This document shows, piece by piece, positions 47,366 through 61,132 of a stretch of 64,000 nt of DNA; within the stretch, counting starts at the first letter, position 1, and every line of letters starts with the position of its first letter. A program made the position numbers and the translations under genes. Below the pieces are notes generated by a model. It had not been told where the DNA came from. It did not search any database and saw only the letters and a program-made list of their open reading frames with translations. This DNA comes from Aporrectodea caliginosa (taxonomy: Eukaryota; Annelida; Clitellata; Crassiclitellata; Lumbricidae), in the NCBI GenBank assembly GCA_020284085.1, contig JACEVL010000804.1, forward strand, positions 595,501 through 659,500. Direction: 5' to 3'.

Positions 47366-47535
47366 TCAACAGCGAAAGCAATGTGTTACACAGATTAGGA
47401 TACGCAGCAATAAGAGTTTAGAAGAATGACGGTGAAATATACCAATACTCTCAACAGCGAAAGCAATGTGTTACACAGATTAGGATACGCAGCAATAAGA
47501 GTTTAGAAGAATGACGGTGAAATATACCAATACTC
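47366..47535. repeat. Exact 85-bp tandem duplication
   Basis: The 85 bases starting TCAACAGCGAAAGCAATGTG at 47366 are repeated without a visible difference from 47451. Confidence 0.97.
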
Positions 47536-47649
47536 AGAGTGCACAATTGCATAATATAAGCTTAATACGATTACCTAATGTATTGCAACACAATATTCTT
47601 TCAGATTCTTTAATGAAAGTTTATAGGCGATACCAAATCCTTTCTATCA

Positions 47650-47716
47650 CAAAAGATTACCATTTTCAAAGATTACCATTTTCAAAGATTACCATTTTCA
47701 AAGATTACCATTTTCT
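47650..47716. repeat. 16-bp tandem repeat, four units
   Basis: AAGATTACCATTTTCA repeated four times without change. Confidence 0.95.
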
Positions 47717-49330
47717 GAGCCTCGTACATGTAATTGAACATCTGCTTTTGCTTCAATTTTGGCAAAACCATTTTTTCGTTTCTTCCTGTACGATAGAAAC
47801 AATTTTACCACCTTGTTTGACTATTTTCTTCACGACCAGTAACACATTTTCGCCATTACTGTTTTAAGACGATAAACAATTTTAACCAGAAACTCCTCTT
47901 AAATAATGCAGTGTCACTGTTTGAATCCCTTACGCAAAGCATCTAATTCCATCCTACTCGTACAAACATAGTGGATATCCATCTTACCCAGACCGGTCCA
48001 TTTACTATCCCAGGAGCTAGAGGAAATTCGCAGACTCCGGGTAAGTAGCCTGATATCAGTGGCCAGAATGTTATTTAACATAATGCAGTCGGACGTGAGG
48101 TAATAAATTTCTATCTGGTCGGCTGCGTTCTTTCTAAGGTCGAATCTGTTGTTCCGGAAAATCATTCTCCGAATCAACGGCTGTGCGCACCAGTCTCATT
48201 TGCTTGAGAGCCAGCTTTTCAAGGTTTGTCATTAGGCGAGTGTAACTGATATAAATGCGAAGACTGTTTCTTCGTTTGTTTGCAAAACAAGACAAATTTG
48301 TAACGTGATCGATCACAATACTGCTCAACAATGAACTGTTTGTTGCTTGTACTAGTTACTTCTTCATCAATTAAATCAAATTCTGTTTAATTTCTTAGCA
48401 AATTGTTTGCATTTAAGATTTGACTAATCTCGTCTTTCTATGAGGACAATAAACTTACTTTAGAGTGAAGTAAATAAATTCTAGTAACGGTAGCGATCAT
48501 ATGGTATAGCGCTTGAAAACCATTCTATTCGATCGTAGTCCTTGGAAAGCCTCGGATTTGTTTCTTCAACGTGGCGCCAAATAAATTTGCAATTGCAATT
48601 GCAATCTAGTACTTGTTGTTATTCACCAGTGCACTGTCTGGCAATGCATAAGTCCTGTAAGTTATGGCATCGTACATAATTTAGATCTTCTGGACCGAGT
48701 GAAATGTTGAAGCATAGCCAATCGACACTGAAAGATATGAATACATAATTTACTCTGAAACTCATTCCTGTCTCAAATGACATGGAATTCTATAATTTAC
48801 TTCGACTGAACAGACATTGTAAGCAATTATATATTCATTCGATTATATGGTTATTATGTTATGCAGTAATTATAGAATAGTAATAACTCGACACTCAACG
48901 CAGAAGTTCGGCAGAACTATCACTAATCATGGTTTTCAGTTCAGCGATTTAATCGAACCAAAATAGGTGCAGAAAGGGCATCTACCTCATTATCGTTCAT
49001 CTATTCACAACGGCATTACCTCGACAATGTTCATTTCTGACACGTATTATGAGCATATTGTTCTCCAGACTCGGCTCAAGAAAGGAGAACAAATGAAAAT
49101 GGATGACGATAAGGCATACGACGATAATGTATGACGATGATTTATGACGATATTCTACACGAAGCCTCCAATTCAAGACGCTGATCCTCACCGTTTGCGC
49201 TGAGCAAAGTTTCTGCTGAACTGCACGAAGCAAACTGTTGAATAATGAACGACAGCAACTGACAATATTGATGATAATGAGGACCAGACGAAGAAGAGGA
49301 ACCCAAATAAGACAAACGGAAAGATTTGTG
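47717..49330. other. No confident feature
   Basis: At 47914-48331 the minus strand has two overlapping open frames (87 and 65 codons, for example MRLVRTAVDSENDF and IRRMIFRNNRFDLRKNAAD) that could be one decayed coding region. I do not recognise it. GCAATT units at 48588-48606 follow a GGCGCCAAATAAATTT, a LINE-type end. Confidence 0.3.
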
Positions 49331-49334
49331 TTGT

Positions 49335-49550
<216 letters not shown>

Positions 49551-49861
49551 ATATTTATTCTCTCAATCAATCAACATCAATACATCAATAGACAACCTGT
49601 CGTTGAAATTAACGTCATAAATGCCGTTTGTGTCACATCTCCCTTAGGTCTGGCTCCGCTAAAGTGCCGCGGAAAGCCACCGAGTTGAACCGCTGGACAG
49701 TTATAGAGAGACGCTGCAGCAAGAAGCAGGTTTCTCTGGTGTCTCCTGTGGACAGCGTCAGACTGGACCTAGATCTGATATAAAGTTTTGGCCAGTGGTG
49801 TTAATTGGACCTAAGGTCTCGAGAGCAAGAGGCACGAAAAAGTGCGTGTTCAAAAGTGCAT

Positions 49862-49877
49862 TGTACTATTATTGTAC

Positions 49878-49908
<31 letters not shown>

Positions 49909-50065
49909 ATTATTATTATTATTATGTGTGGATGTTATGACAAAGACGGGAGGATTGGATGAGTCTGTGGATATTTCAAGTGGATATTTGCCTAAAACAT
50001 CATGACAACATCTATTAACAACAACCACTACAACAACAACTATTACTATTACTACTATTATTACT

Positions 50066-50103
<38 letters not shown>

Positions 50104-50127
50104 TATTATTATTATTATTACTACTAT

Positions 50128-50201
<74 letters not shown>

Positions 50202-50240
50202 AATAATAATAATATTAATAATAATAATATTATTATTATT
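49862..50240. repeat. (ATT)n and (ACT)n arrays around a duplicated segment
   Basis: ATT at 49862-49925, ATT/ACT at 50040-50240. Between them, TGGATGTTATGACAAAGACG at 49928 continues to GGATGAGTCTG. The same 42-base block recurs at 51258-51299. Confidence 0.9.
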
Positions 50241-51387
50241 TTGAGAGTTATTGTCGTGATCATTCTAGTAGCCTAATTCCCGAAAAAATTATCGAAACGA
50301 TGACAAAAATTACAACAGGTGAGTTGATTCAAAGCAAGTACGCAGAAATAAACGCAAAAATAAAGACTGTCAACACATAATGATCAGAAGCATTGAAGCA
50401 TCGATCAGAGACTTTCAAAGGATGATGAAGTATGATGGCTGGTGACCAATGCTCTCCTCACCGCCGAAGCTGCTCATAGACAAAACCGCGATTAAAAACA
50501 AAAAGCACGAAATGACGACCGAGAAAGGCAGCCAACAACAATTCCAACAAACACACCAGTAATGAATATAAAATATATGAATGTGAATAAAGTGTTTTTA
50601 TGTTTGCCAATGGCCGACAAAACAATACACAATGTAGGCCTATGTTGTCGTCGGACTTACATAATATCGCAGTCATTATCCAATAAAATAACCGCGAGCT
50701 GCACAATAAAAATATAATAATACAGATGATAAATGCAAAATATAATAAATGAATTCTGCATATGATGTTGCAACCTAATATATTGCATAATGACAATTAA
50801 TACAGTAACAAGAATAATGTAATGTGAATTATACGAGCACAGTGAAGCTCAGCAGCATTGAAACTGGATATTGCTAGATTGAGATAATCATCTATGAAAC
50901 ACAAAGTGTGTGATCCTACTCAGCCTTCCATCGTTTGGGAAATTAATAACGTTATCATTATAAATCCGCTGTATATTATAATCATAGACCATATTAGTTA
51001 TATTATTATTACTGTTCTGTAACTGCTACGTGTTCTCTTGTAAATTCATTTGACATCACCCAGTCTCAACAATTTACATTTCAGTTGGTTATTTGCTTTA
51101 AGACTTCATGATAACATTAACAATAACAAAAACAACCACAATAGCAATAAATGTAACAAATATGATAATAAAGAGAATAACAGTCATCGTTTAATGAAAC
51201 TGGTTTTGTATAATATGAGAAGAAGCAACAGCGTCCGCAGCTGGATGCAGTAGCAATGGGTGGATGTTATGACAAAGACGGAGGGATTGGATGAGTCTGC
51301 AGAGACCGTCCGTTGATGACTTGGCATTGTTTGGCGCTTGAGTAATACCTCGTTCTGCGGATCTGAAGAGGCGTTCTGATGGGCACT

Positions 51388-51389
51388 TG

Positions 51390-51430
<41 letters not shown>

Positions 51431-51545
51431 GTTTCTCTCTGTCTCTCTGTCTCTCTCTCTTTATCTCTCTCTCTCTCTCTCTCTGTCTCTGTCTTTCTCT
51501 CTCTCTTTCTCTCTCACTCTGTCTTTCTGTCTGTCTGTCTTTCTC
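51388..51545. repeat. (CT)n microsatellite
   Basis: CT-rich array with GTCT interruptions. Confidence 0.95.
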
Positions 51546-51984
51546 TCATTAACGCAGACTCACGGCCACACTCACTCCCACAGATTTGCTCTCTCTCTCT
51601 TTCTGTTTTGTGGAGCACTCTCACACATGTATGCTCTGTGTTTCTCTGTCTGTTTCTCCATCTCCACCTCTTTATCTCTATCTCTGTCTGTCTCTGTCTG
51701 AACAGACACACATTCACATCCACCGGCTTAACGATACTGCGATAAATTTAACGACTGTAAACACATATTTATAGAATGTGCGAATTCAAAACATAATGGT
51801 CTTCAGAATGTTGCTTGCTTTTGGGATATGGTACCACAGAGTCTAGTTTAGCGACTCGTGTGCAATAACAAGGTGCCCTGTTATTCAGTTTTTGTTGCAC
51901 TTAGGCCGAAAGAACCAGGAACCCTCTGAACCGTGATTCCTAGAAGACCGTATAGAGAGACGGAGCAAACAAGTTTATTCCTGT

Positions 51985-52760
51985 ACTTTTAGCTGTAATC
52001 ACGATGGCAGACATGCTGTCGATAATAGCCGGTTCTCTGTTGGAGTCTTCGTGGACTGGGCAAAAGCCTTTGACACAGTAGATCATAATATTATGATCTT
52101 GTTAAGAAAGCTTCAATTCTATGGAGCATGAGGACTAACATTGCTGGTTCGTCAACGTTGCATATCTACCCACTGACACCAGCCCTTGACCAGCTCTGCC
52201 GGCCGGTGTCCCTGAGATATTCTATTCTCCTAAAGCATATCCCCGGATGGAATAAACCGGTTTAGAGTATCCAGTGGGATAAATCATTCTATCCCCCATC
52301 GACATAAGCATCACGATAGTCAAGACGAAAATGCAGTCAAAATCACCATAGGAAAAACGAAGTCAACTAATTTCAGGTCGACGTACAAACTAAAAGATAC
52401 GCAACTTAAAATATTTTATGTGTACAATTAAATGTTCCCAAACAACTACGACTGAATGTTCACTTAGAAACCGCCAAAAATGCAAACTAAACCGAATACT
52501 CCATTTCGCGAATGGGGATACTCATGCATGGGCGATACTCTATTTCGTCATTTTCGTGACACCGGCAGACTGATACCGATCTCTTCACAGCTGTTCTAAT
52601 AAACCCGGGACATGTTCTACGTAAGTTGCTCCCACCAAGGAAATCTACTAGGCCTACCTATGTTCTTAGCCCAAGGTCTCATGACAGGGTCTTGACTCGT
52701 ATTGACAAAAACATGAGGAAGATATTTATAGGAAGAATGTTCTACTCCTATTGATTTTGC
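51985..52760 (+). pseudogene. LINE relic: RT palm fragment and C-terminus
   Basis: The plus strand reads VGVFVDWAKAFDTVDHNIMI at about 52037-52100, the RT motif with the first catalytic Asp, then a stop. Farther on (52617-52757) comes LRKLLPPRKSTRPTYVLSPR, with SHDR and FIGRMFYSY before a TGA, which matches the C-terminal end of some LINE ORFs. The RT core between the two is missing. Confidence 0.7.
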
Positions 52761-53370
52761 AGTTGTCTTACGATGTTTGTACACCGGAGTGCGGCTATTC
52801 TGCAACCCGGTTTAAACAATATATTAACCTACTTACTTACTTATTTCCTTGATATATTGTAATAGCAGGTTTCGTGTGATGGAGCCCTGTCCAACATTAA
52901 AGCTGCCAGTTATGGTTCTGCAAGGTTCCATAGCAAGTTTCACTGTTCTTTATAATATTACATAATTATATTGTACATAAATGACCTTTCAGACTCATCC
53001 AATTTACTTCATTTTATTTCACTACCTGATGATATGAGCGTTTTTGCAGTTCGTTTGTCGTCTAAACTAAATTAATGTCATGAGTTAATAGGCGACCCCA
53101 ATTAAGCGAGACTCTGGCGTGTATTGGTCTCTCGAGTATCGATTAACCTAACACTACCTATTAACTTGTGTCATGGTGCATTTGGGATCAATATCAGGGT
53201 TGAAGATGATGAATGTATTAATACCTAAACGCATACATGTATGAATATATGCATGCATATGTGTATGTATGTATGTAAGTTGGTATGTTTGTATGAGTGT
53301 ATGTATGTATGTATGCGTATGGATGTGTATGCATTTTGTATGTATATGTATGCATGTATGCTTGTATCAA
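52761..53370. other. AT-rich, then TATG-type tract
   Basis: Nothing is recognised up to 53220. An imperfect TATG/CATA repeat spans 53225-53365. Confidence 0.5.
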
Positions 53371-53410
53371 ACATTTATATAGCGCATTTGTGAACCTCAC
53401 AAAGCCATTA
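53366..53410 (-). mobile_element. LINE/SINE 3' end with (CATA)n tail
   Basis: The minus strand reads GTGAGGTTCACAAATGCGCT followed by ATATAAATG and then CATA-rich tail. The TATG tract at 53225-53365 is its tail in the other orientation. Confidence 0.55.
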
Positions 53411-54189
53411 GACTGTACTCTAGACCAACTATAAAATAAACCGACATAGAAGTATTGTAGGCGTAGGTTTGGAATATAGATAAGCAGTAATCAGATGAAT
53501 AATTGTCTGTGAGATTGCTAGATAATTACCAAGTGGTGAGGTGCAATTTCTGAACAAAGCATTCTCACGAAATTCGCATTATACATGTAAGTAGCCTACT
53601 CCGAATTAAGAATGCTGCTGCTCAGTGACTCTCTATAATGATTAACTCTCAGTGTAAATGTTGCGACTGTGTCAACCTTGATGAAATCGAATAAACGAAT
53701 GTTGATTGATTAATTCGATGGTACTTGAACCACCAAATACAACCGACCTTCCAATCACATTGAATAGTGCGTTTATTAGGTCCACTGCGTATCGCTGTAT
53801 CAGAGTCAACCGTGGACAAAAAACTGCAGGTGCTATCACATTGAGTTCGTTATTCACGCTCCCACTAATTGCTCAGCCTGTTTAGATGTATCGACCGAGT
53901 CTTAATGCAATTTGCCAGGCATTCAGTCGACACTGTTACACCAGATACGGCCAATCGCGCATAGTTGTATTCAGACGACGTGCGTTAATGTCCGTGATAT
54001 ATGCACGAGTTGCGCTTCGAACCCACGGTTGGCGATCCTTAGGAGGGAGCGAAATAATAATTATGGCACTCTGGCGACTGATTTCACAAGGAATGACTGC
54101 GTGCGTGAGCCAGATAATGGCGCTTGTTATGGACGAACTCTATGTAGCACATTGCGTGAGAAAGAGACCAATCAATGAAACCAATAACC

Positions 54190-54194
54190 ATAAT

Positions 54195-54238
<44 letters not shown>

Positions 54239-54620
54239 GACCTATACTTGTTCATATGTACAGCCTACAAACACATATACCTACTATATAAAATATATAC
54301 TATTTAATTTAAAGCATATAATATATTATCATATTTTATATTAATACTATACATAAAATATATATTATTTACATGTGTGAATGGACTTGTGTGTATGTAA
54401 GTATGCATGTGTGTGCATGTTTGTGTATATACCTGTGTATCTGAGTTCATGTATATATATATGTGTATATGCATGTATGTATGTATGTATGCATGAATGT
54501 GTGAATATATGTATGCGTGTATTAATGTATGCTTGCATGCATGTATGTATGTATGATAGGAAATATTCATGACAGGAAAAATATATGTATGTATGCTTGC
54601 ATGTTGGTATGTATATACGC
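54190..54620. repeat. (TA)n and TATG-type tracts
   Basis: TA repeats at 54195-54240, then imperfect ATGT/TATG units from 54370 to 54620. Tyr/His/Met/Cys-rich open frames here are artefacts. Confidence 0.9.
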
Positions 54621-54639
54621 ATGTAATGATGTAAATATA

Positions 54640-55001
54640 TATGTAGCTTTTTATATAGCACCTTTATTGCTACATTCGATAATTATGGACTTAGGTAATA
54701 TTGTTTGCAGGAGTTAAAAAATATGCAGCCATTTCTATATATACTTTATTGCACCTGTGTGAAAAGCACATTCTTAACAGGTGGCGAAAAACTGAAGACT
54801 TTTAGAATTTCCTTCCGAGAAGCAACTCACCTTTTATCACTACGCATTTGTTACGCGCCACTATCCAATGACCATTCATCAATCGATGGCGCTAATCGAA
54901 TTGAGGGAAGGACTTGCTCAAATACACAGTAACCGTCTCAGGGAGGCTTGAACTCTACGCGTTACACGGCAAGTGCTCTAACGAATCGGCTACCGTGTCT
55001 C
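54640..55001 (-). mobile_element. tRNA-derived SINE, diverged
   Basis: The minus strand begins GAGACACGGTAGCCGATTCG with an A-box-like TAGCCGATTCGTTAGAG. A B-box-like GAGTTCAAGCC follows. The body has TTTGAGCAAGTCCTTCCCTC. The end is GGTGCTATATAAAAAG, running into the TATG microsatellite at 54370-54620, so the tail and array are continuous. Confidence 0.7.
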
Positions 55002-55890
55002 ATTTAGTAGTTCTCGCACATGCAAGGGATTGGCGCTTCTGCACAGCTGATGAATGGCACGTCAGATAAATGCATGCAAAGGTGCATCAGTGCGTGTGCT
55101 TTTATTGTTCAGGTCATAACGTATGCGGATACCGTATGCGGACAGTTAGGCTATATAGAGCCCTTCTGGGAATCTGACACACCGGCCAGGCCAAATAATG
55201 AGTTATACGGAACGTTATTGAACTTGATACTCTGAAATGATGTACACGTTCAGTATGGATTATATACATTATGCAGTGATGAATATATATATATGCATGT
55301 ATGTACATATATATGTTTAATATCTGTATGTATGCATGTGTAAATATGTTAAAGTATATGTATATCGATGTCGATATCTTTGGAGTCCATTTGCCCACAC
55401 ACGGTTCTTCGTGTATATTATAGTATATGTAAGCTTATACTGCACTTATAAACCTAATTGAATGTGGGCCGATGTATATTTTTACAGGAGTTCCTTTTAT
55501 TTTAGGTTTATGTTCTTTTGCACCAGTTGAAGTATATAGACGTTGCAGTTAAGACTGGAACAGAGGCAGCAGTCGACCTTTCTGCATAATCGAAGCCGTT
55601 ACTTCAGCTTCTGTTGCTTCGAAGCCAGACGCATAAAACTTCCCGATGTAAAACAGTGCGTTTATGGCGTCGCTTGCGTTCTGAAAACGACGCCTTTAGG
55701 GTCTGAAGTCTGGGAATCGTACAGCCATGAACTAGAAGACTTATAGGGCGCTTTTATGGCGCAGACTAATGAGAAGTTTCCATCCTGTAAAAATGTTATG
55801 CCGAGGCTTTTTCGAATTTCACCAGCTGTGTTGGATATCGATTGTTTTGAAAAAGCTATAAAGTTAAAGTCGTCTATATCAATATAGTTA
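55002..55890. other. No recognised gene; ATGT-rich patch
   Basis: TATG-type repeats at 55280-55370. An unrecognised 67-codon frame runs from 55543 to 55746. Confidence 0.4.
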
Positions 55891-56245
55891 TCACCATAAT
55901 TATAATCATCATCATATTATTATTATTTTTATCATCATAACTACCCCGTAATCATAATTATCATCATCTCATAATCATCATCATCGTCATTATCACCATA
56001 ATTATCCCCGTAATCATAATCATCACCATCATCATTATTATCATCATAAATATCTTCATAATCATAATCGTCATCATCGTCGTCCTTATCATCACAGTCA
56101 TCACCTAATCATAATCATCATCTTCGTCGCCATTATCATCACAATCATAATCATCATCAATATCATCACCATAATCATGCTTATCATCATAATTATCATC
56201 ATAATCATTATCTTTATTATCACCATCATCATCATTATTTTTATC
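55890..56245. repeat. ATC/ATAATC-rich low-complexity tract
   Basis: Imperfect CATCAT and AATCAT units with both strands open in places. Confidence 0.9.
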
Positions 56246-56639
56246 TCTGTCCATGGTCTGAAAGCCCGCAGTAGTCCAATGCACATTATAGTCCTTTTGC
56301 CTATTGAACACTATTCAGTCGGTGAACATGGAAGGCGTTTAGGCTTAAGATGCACACTGTTCAAAAAATACTGTGGGCAAAATCAGTGTATAATACAGCT
56401 ACGACAAATGATTTCAGGACTGAACTGTGAGCAGTGACCCCGTCCTAAACAAAAAAAGGACCGGAACGCTGGCTTCAGGCGCCATGTTAATCTAGAAATT
56501 TTTACCGGTACTCTGTTCCGGTAGTCAAAAAAGGAACCGGAATGTCGTTCCGGTGCGTTCAGGTCCCAACCGATCCCTGACTGTGAGTGTGAGACCGTGT
56601 AGCGGCAATTAATAGCACAATAGGTGCACCGTGTGTGTC

Positions 56640-56800
56640 TGTCCGTGAGTGTGGTGTGGGGGGGGCTGTGGGCGCGCCTGTGTGTCTGTGTGTGTACGTG
56701 TGTGTAGTGTGTACGTGTGTAGTGTGTACGTGTGTAACGTGTGTGTACATGTGTGTACGTGTGTGTACGTATGTGTACGTGTGTGTAGATGTGTGTACAA
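56640..56800. repeat. (GT)n with TACGTGTGTG units
   Basis: GTGTGTGTACGTGTGTAGTG-type units, imperfect. Confidence 0.9.
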
Positions 56801-57510
56801 AGTGTACGCTGTAGATGTCGTACTAAACCATGCTGCAATCGACTGCTTTCCTGAAGAGATCAAGTCACATCTAATCAGATCGAAGAGACTGCATTGCGCT
56901 CTCGCATTGGTTACTAGGACAAGATTAGAACAGATGGACCGGTTAATAAAAACACGAATGAAGGAGGGATAAGAGTGGGAAGTAGACAGAGACTGACAGA
57001 TAGATACACACACAAACAAAAGCGAAGAAGATAGACAGAGACAAACATACTTAGATGAACGAGAAATGATTTACATGAAACAGAGTAGTACAGATTTTAA
57101 AAGAATGGGAGAGAACAATGGAGCCTCAAAGAGAAAAAGAAAGATAGACAGAGAGAGAAACTTACAAACAGATAGACAGACAGACAAAGACAGAGACGCA
57201 TACATAGACATAGAAAGAGAGAGTACAGAAACGTACAACAAGTGGCGTAGTTTAGCTCTCTATTCACAAATGTTTGAGGTAAGACTGACAGTAGTAGAAA
57301 GATATTCATCAATATTCATCACATATAAAATTTCTAGTCAAGGTTTTTCTCATCATATGCCTAACCCATAATATTATAGTACTTAGTATTTGAACTTATA
57401 ATGAAAGTTTGTCGGGATTTCAAGTTAGTCGGAAAGTACCAACAACACACAAGAGCCACCTGTGAGCTTAGATGAACAATAATCACATAATCTAATCTGA
57501 CGTTGCCTTA

Positions 57511-57513
57511 TCG

Positions 57514-57590
<77 letters not shown>

Positions 57591-57603
57591 GTCGTCGTCG
57601 TCG

Positions 57604-57686
<83 letters not shown>

Positions 57687-57693
57687 GTCATCA
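57511..57693. repeat. (ATC)n microsatellite
   Basis: About 60 TCA/ATC triplets, with a short GTC run near 57591-57605. They give poly-His, poly-Asp or poly-Met frames. Confidence 0.98.
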
Positions 57694-58090
57694 TTTGATC
57701 CTGACGCCAGCCATTTGTAAATCCATGCCATCATTGTTAGTTTATGTCGTTTCATGTCCTCATTGATATTGTCCATCCAACGTAGTTTCGGTCAATAAAG
57801 AGTAATGACACCAAGCCCCTAGTGGGACGCAGAGGGAGGCGTTTATCTGATGTTCTTTGGCCCTGGTCGATGGACGATTGCAGGGTCTTGGACACGGGGG
57901 GTCGCAGAACTTGTTGTTTACTTCCTATAACTAAACACGGTTCCAAATCAAACCGCCCTGGATCTCTATACTAAATCCTCTAAGCAGGCTTAAGCCTGAC
58001 CTTACTTCACTATGCCCTACACTACCTTGCCCTGTCGTGTGTAGACCCCTAATAATACCTTTCCTTCATTTTGCTTACCTTATACGCTCA

Positions 58091-58265
58091 TTTTGACAGC
58101 GTTGGAGTTGGGAGCATCTCTGAGTAGCTGTCTTGAAGAAGCGCTGTATAAATCCCTGATGATATATACATACATAGATACATACAAATTGTCTTGACTT
58201 ACCTTACTTTCACTTAGTTCCTCTCAAGAGTTTTTCTTGAAAAAGCGCTATAAAAATTTGTGATT
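58091..58265 (+). mobile_element. Two LINE/SINE 3' ends in tandem
   Basis: The first copy (58099-58165) reads GGGAGCATCTCTGAGTAGCT, then AGAAGCGCTGTATAAATCCC and an ATACATACAT tail. The second (58222-58265) has AAAAGCGCTATAAAAATTTG. Both are on the plus strand. Confidence 0.7.
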
Positions 58266-59780
58266 GCAGTTAGAATTACGCAATTTACCCTACATCATTT
58301 TACCATGCAGCATTACAACACTAGGGTGTACATTATATTCCACTGTATTATCGTAAACCAGATCTATCCATAACCTACTTCATAACTTCCTAGCCGTCAG
58401 CGTTCAGCCGAGAGTGTTCAGCATTGCGTAGAGACCGCTGTGCCTGCTTTTAAGGCTTCACCTGAACCGTATCCGACGCCGTGCTTTTGTACTCGTCCAT
58501 CGAACGTTGTGTTAAGACCCACAGAGAATCAAATAAATCACAGGGAAAAGGAGCAAAGCCAGCTGGCGCTATACAAATGCACGGCGTCCAGCACATGTAC
58601 AGACCTCTGATGCATATATTCATCTCAGGACATAGACTCTCAGAGGTCTACATGGGTTGGTCTCCGGCGGTCAGACGAAAATCGCTCATTGTACTTTTAT
58701 ATAAGTCGCACGGACGACACTTGGAGGTCGACCACGTTTTCCGATTAATAAATGATAGACCGCCTAACTTACTTACACTCCTGTCCTGGTTCTGCTCTGG
58801 CGCCACCCCACGATCACCATGACCACCACGACCACCACCGAGGTATTATGTCATAGAAATCGCAGTCGTAGTCTCGAGATTTCTACAGCGTCCGAAAAGC
58901 GAAGTCGTAGGGACCCAGTTTATTCACAGGCGCCCAGTCAAAACAAAATCGATAGGCAAGTAGAGTCAAAATCGGTTCAAGGTCAAGGTCACAAGGGGTC
59001 ATACAGGCAGAGAGTCAGACGGCTAAGATTAGTCATGAGATGCTGTTATCAAAGAGGTCATGAAAAATTGTTTTACTCTTTTGTAAGTCCGAAATTCCGT
59101 ACGATGTGACTATTCGATGCAGCAGTGGCTCAAAATGCTTGCTCAAATTAATATGCAGCGAGTTTTCACACGAAAATGCATATTAAATCTGATTTTTAAA
59201 CTGCTATATTACGTTTGAGCGTGTTTCCTCACTAACAAAAGTTATTTACTGACTAAACAAATGACTCGCTTCCTGTCTGCCTGCATACTTTGTTTTCAGC
59301 AAACACATAAACATGTTGAGAACAATTGCGCAACCAAAATCAAAACATGCAAGACAACAGAGGAGTTGTTGTCGTAATCAGCACCAGCGAGGTGGAACTG
59401 ACTCTTGGCAAAGTCAAGCCTGTCTTGAATGAATGCGAAAACAGCGACTGGTTCCGCCCATGCAAACAAGCAACCGGCAAAACGGATTAACTCGCTTACA
59501 GAAACTGGCATGCATACATAAGGCAGAGATCGGTCAACGCCGGAGACAGGCCAACAGACGACCACCACTCAGGAAACGCCCGAGTGTTGAAAGGTCTGTG
59601 CGAATCGATCAGTTCAATCATGTCCGTTCCTGTTTCCGAGCGCGAGAGAGAAATGTCGAATTCGAGTGAATTCGACGTCGGGAACACACAACGACGCCAA
59701 ATTAGCATTCGCCACAACTGTGGTTTTGGTAGAAAACAAAGGCTCGTTTAGTTTCTTTAGTCCAGGTCTTTATAAAAAAA
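58266..59780. other. No recognised feature
   Basis: Several unrecognised open frames of 78-113 codons occur (58481-58822, 58819-59109, 59433-59669). Their composition is not low-complexity, but I cannot match them to a family or to convincing splice sites. Confidence 0.35.
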
Positions 59781-59784
59781 TAGG

Positions 59785-60155
59785 AAAAAAAACAGCAGCA
59801 ACAAGAAGAAGGTGGTGATAAAGAACAAGAAGAAGAAAAGAAGAAGTAGAAGCTGAGAAGCAGCAGAAGAAAGAGAAATCATAGAATATGAAAAAGAACA
59901 AGAACTAGATGATCATGAAGAACAGGAAGATGATGAAGAACAAGAAGAAGAAGAAGAGAAGAAAAAGAACAAGAAGGAAAGGAAAAGGAATAAGAACAAG
60001 AAGTATATGAAGAACAAAAGGAATAACGAGAAAATGAAGTAGAAGCAAAAAAGTAGAAGCATTAAAAGAAGAAGAAGAAGTGGAAACAGACGAAAAAGAA
60101 AAAATAAGAAAAAGAATGAGAAGAATGAGAACAAGAAGAACAAGAAGAAAAATTT
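59785..60155. repeat. GAA/AAG purine-rich tract
   Basis: About 370 bases almost wholly A and G on the plus strand, with imperfect AAGAAG and AAGAAC units. Confidence 0.95.
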
Positions 60156-60519
60156 ATGGCTGGAAATTCTCGAATGCGGCCCAGCTGCAAGAACGGCATG
60201 CTCTCATGGCTAGTTCAAAAATATTTGTAGCAAATTAAATTAAATTGAGCAAAAACATCACTTTAATTGTCTTATGGTATTTGGTAGGCATTGTGACATT
60301 ATAACAGGAAAGTACGTGCCCAGCATTATAGAACTTCTGCGAATAAATTTTGAAGAATATAAGTTCAAGCGAGTTCAAATGAAACTACTTTTTTCTTTGT
60401 TTACAAAACAGACTGTGGGTGAATAGTCTAAGCTGGTCTCCTGACAGAGTTTTGTGGGCCACTGAGAAATGTCCAAAATTTGGGGTGTGTTATTCATAAA
60501 GAATTGATTGTCTTACTGT

Positions 60520-61048
60520 CCAAGCTACTCAAACTGTGGTCCGCGAGTTATTGGTAACCGGACCGCGGAATGATTATCGGAATCAAAATTCCGATCGTAC
60601 GCTACTTAAATAAAGTATTAAATTGTACACGGTGTTAAACATAAAAATAAGAACATGACAGTGTTCATACATACTAAACAGTTTTGAACACGCAACAGTG
60701 GAAGAAATATAGTTGCAATAAACAGTGACAATATTATCGACCAGTACTTCATTGCTTTGCATACAGTTTGGCCACATTACCAATCTACTGCATAACTACA
60801 GTTCTCAGGAGACCCTGGCTAGCGGGACCTTAGGCCCCTTTTAGATCTCCTGTGTAACCTTAACGATTTAGTGTCAATCCGATGGAATTGCTACCTGAAT
60901 TAGTTTGGTTACCGAACAAAAATTGAATTGAATGAATGAAGTGAAATTTTTAGATCTAAATTATAACACTTTATACGTAATTTAAGTTGATATTGGAAAG
61001 GACCGGTCTGCGGTGAGGCTGGTAATGAATGTTTGAGCAACACTGCAT
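60520..61048. mobile_element. hAT-like MITE
   Basis: The left end has CAAGCTACTCAAACTGTGGT then CCGCG. The right end, reversed, has GCAGTGTTGCTCAAACATTC, then CACCGCAGACCGGTCC. Both resemble the CAGTG(G/T)TTCTCAAACxxxGGTCCGCGG ends of hAT-type MITEs. The interior is non-coding. Confidence 0.55.
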
Positions 61049-61059
61049 TATATGATTCG

Positions 61060-61132
61060 CAGTAACCTTCTTAGGAAAGACTTTCTGCACTACAAGGCTA
61101 GTGCTCTATCCAATCGGACACTGTGCTCTAAT
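61060..61132 (-). mobile_element. tRNA-SINE head fragment
   Basis: The minus strand reads AGAGCACAGTGTCCGATTGG, then ATAGAGCACTAGCCTTGTAG, an A-box region like those at 54990 and 62070. The B box is degraded. Confidence 0.5.

Noticed and set aside
57425..57776. Poly-Met, poly-Asp and poly-His frames
   Set aside because: They are the (ATC)n microsatellite in different frames.
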